The notes beneath the pieces are model-generated. The model was not told the DNA's origin, did not search any database, and saw only the letters and a list, made by a program, of their open reading frames with translations. From NCBI GenBank assembly GCA_017442155.1, contig JAFSAU010000003.1:62001-126000 (forward strand): a stretch of 64,000 nucleotides of DNA, read 5' to 3'. Within the stretch, counting starts at the first letter, position 1. Each line of letters begins with the position of its first letter. Positions 63,598 to 64,000 of the stretch are shown here, piece after piece. Both the position numbers and the translations under genes were made by a program. The stretch is from Clostridia bacterium. Its GTDB lineage: Bacteria; Bacillota; Clostridia; UMGS1883; UMGS1540.

Positions 63598-64000
63598 TTA
63601 AAAACTTTCAAGTTCCGCCAGCGGGTCGGAAACCCTCCGTACCCGTCTGTCGGTAATATCCAAATCTATATCGGCCGTAATACCCGCTTTTTCTGCGAGT
63701 GCCGTCTGAAACCCAGCCAGGCTTTCACCCATCAGCATACCTCGGGCCGCCGCCAGTTCGTCTTTATCGGAAAACAGAAGACAAAGCCGGCCGTTCCGGT
63801 CCTCAGCTCCTGCCACACTTTCAAGTGCCATCATCGCCTGAAGAAGGTTATTCTTCATGCAATATGCCGTAACTGCATCCCGGTTTTTTTCAAAGGCCTC
63901 TGCCAAAGTGCCCGACCCGGATTTCGGTACCGGTTTACTCTTCTGTGGCTCCGGCTTCAAAACAGGAGCGGGTTTTTCATTTATTTCTGTCGCAGAATCC
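63598..64000 (-). CDS. dnaX: DNA polymerase III gamma/tau subunit, C-terminal part
   Basis: The last 133 codons of a gene that continues past the right edge. It carries a Pro/Lys-rich linker ([19 protein letters not shown]) and then a tau-like C-terminal domain ending [19 protein letters not shown]. The assignment rests on this tail plus the dnaX-ybaB-recR order. The ATPase domain lies outside the window. Confidence 0.85.
   Translation of the reverse strand, partial: DSATEINEKPAPVLKPEPQKSKPVPKSGSGTLAEAFEKNRDAVTAYCMKNNLLQAMMALESVAGAEDRNGRLCLLFSDKDELAAARGMLMGESLAGFQTALAEKAGITADIDLDITDRRVRRVSDPLAELESF

Noticed and set aside
1..64000. CRISPR arrays, insertion sequences, prophage genes, tRNA or rRNA genes
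   Set aside because: I looked through the gaps, which are nearly all under 300 bases, and saw no direct-repeat array, transposase, integrase, cloverleaf-like or rRNA sequence.

Overview
The window looks like a chromosomal segment from an anaerobic, spore-forming member of the Clostridia (Firmicutes), probably an uncultured lineage. The grounds are: spore genes (SleB cortex hydrolase, GerW/YtfJ); AddAB instead of RecBCD; the dnaG-sigA-trmK and xseA-xseB-ispA blocks typical of Firmicutes; a BadF/HgdC-type activator family common in anaerobes; a fossil of a glycyl-radical activase; and sigma-A-like promoters with strong AGGAGG ribosome sites. By eye the DNA is moderately AT-rich. No tRNA, rRNA, CRISPR array, insertion sequence or prophage was seen. 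Every gene is on the minus strand except one AraC-type regulator (21152-22006), so the segment probably lies in one replichore.

Layout, left to right; minus-strand operons read right to left. 1-263 is the start of a Mre11/SbcD-like nuclease cut by the window edge. 358-564 is rpmE with its own promoter and terminator, but an in-frame TGA at codon 4. 640-4448 holds proS followed by two PfkB sugar kinases and a small Cys-rich protein. 4592-8251 is a single-chain purL. 8386-11248 is a tightly overlapped M50 protease-scpA-scpB-DUF2953-gerW block behind lysA (11260-12546). 12607-13493 is sleB with a 56-residue membrane-associated protein. 13681-18040 runs aminotransferase-trpS-tagO-wecB. 18207-22006 is a carbohydrate cluster (Gfo/Idh/MocA oxidoreductase plus two sugar-phosphate isomerase/epimerase-like proteins) with the divergent AraC regulator. 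22025-26252 is a two-gene acyl-CoA-dehydratase-activase-like system. 26391-27038 is an Sfp-type phosphopantetheinyl transferase. 27107-31821 is a complete branched-chain amino acid ABC transporter (livJHMGF).

31926-39350 is the accessory part: a YbaK-type deacylase, a decayed glycyl-radical-activase fragment, then an unfamiliar four-gene operon (32773-36575). That operon encodes two closely similar proteins of unknown function on either side of a phosphotriesterase-like metallohydrolase with an intact metal site, followed by an M24-fold protein that has lost most catalytic ligands. A perfect operator-like palindrome lies just upstream. It is the best candidate for an undescribed pathway in the window. 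A VanW-type cell-wall protein and a secreted stalk-domain-like protein follow.

39622-64000 is housekeeping: a DUF1858 protein, nagA, trmK, sigA and dnaG; then dgt, a flavoprotein, ispA, xseB, xseA, nusB, rseP, dxr, cdsA, uppS, frr and pyrH; then a membrane-anchored Pro/Thr/Ser-rich protein, addA, addB, miaB, recR, ybaB/ebfC and the 3' end of dnaX. These genes serve replication initiation, recombination and repair, isoprenoid and lipid-carrier synthesis and cell-wall precursor supply. Many adjacent pairs share ATGA stop/start overlaps, which also shows that TGA is a normal stop codon in this genome.
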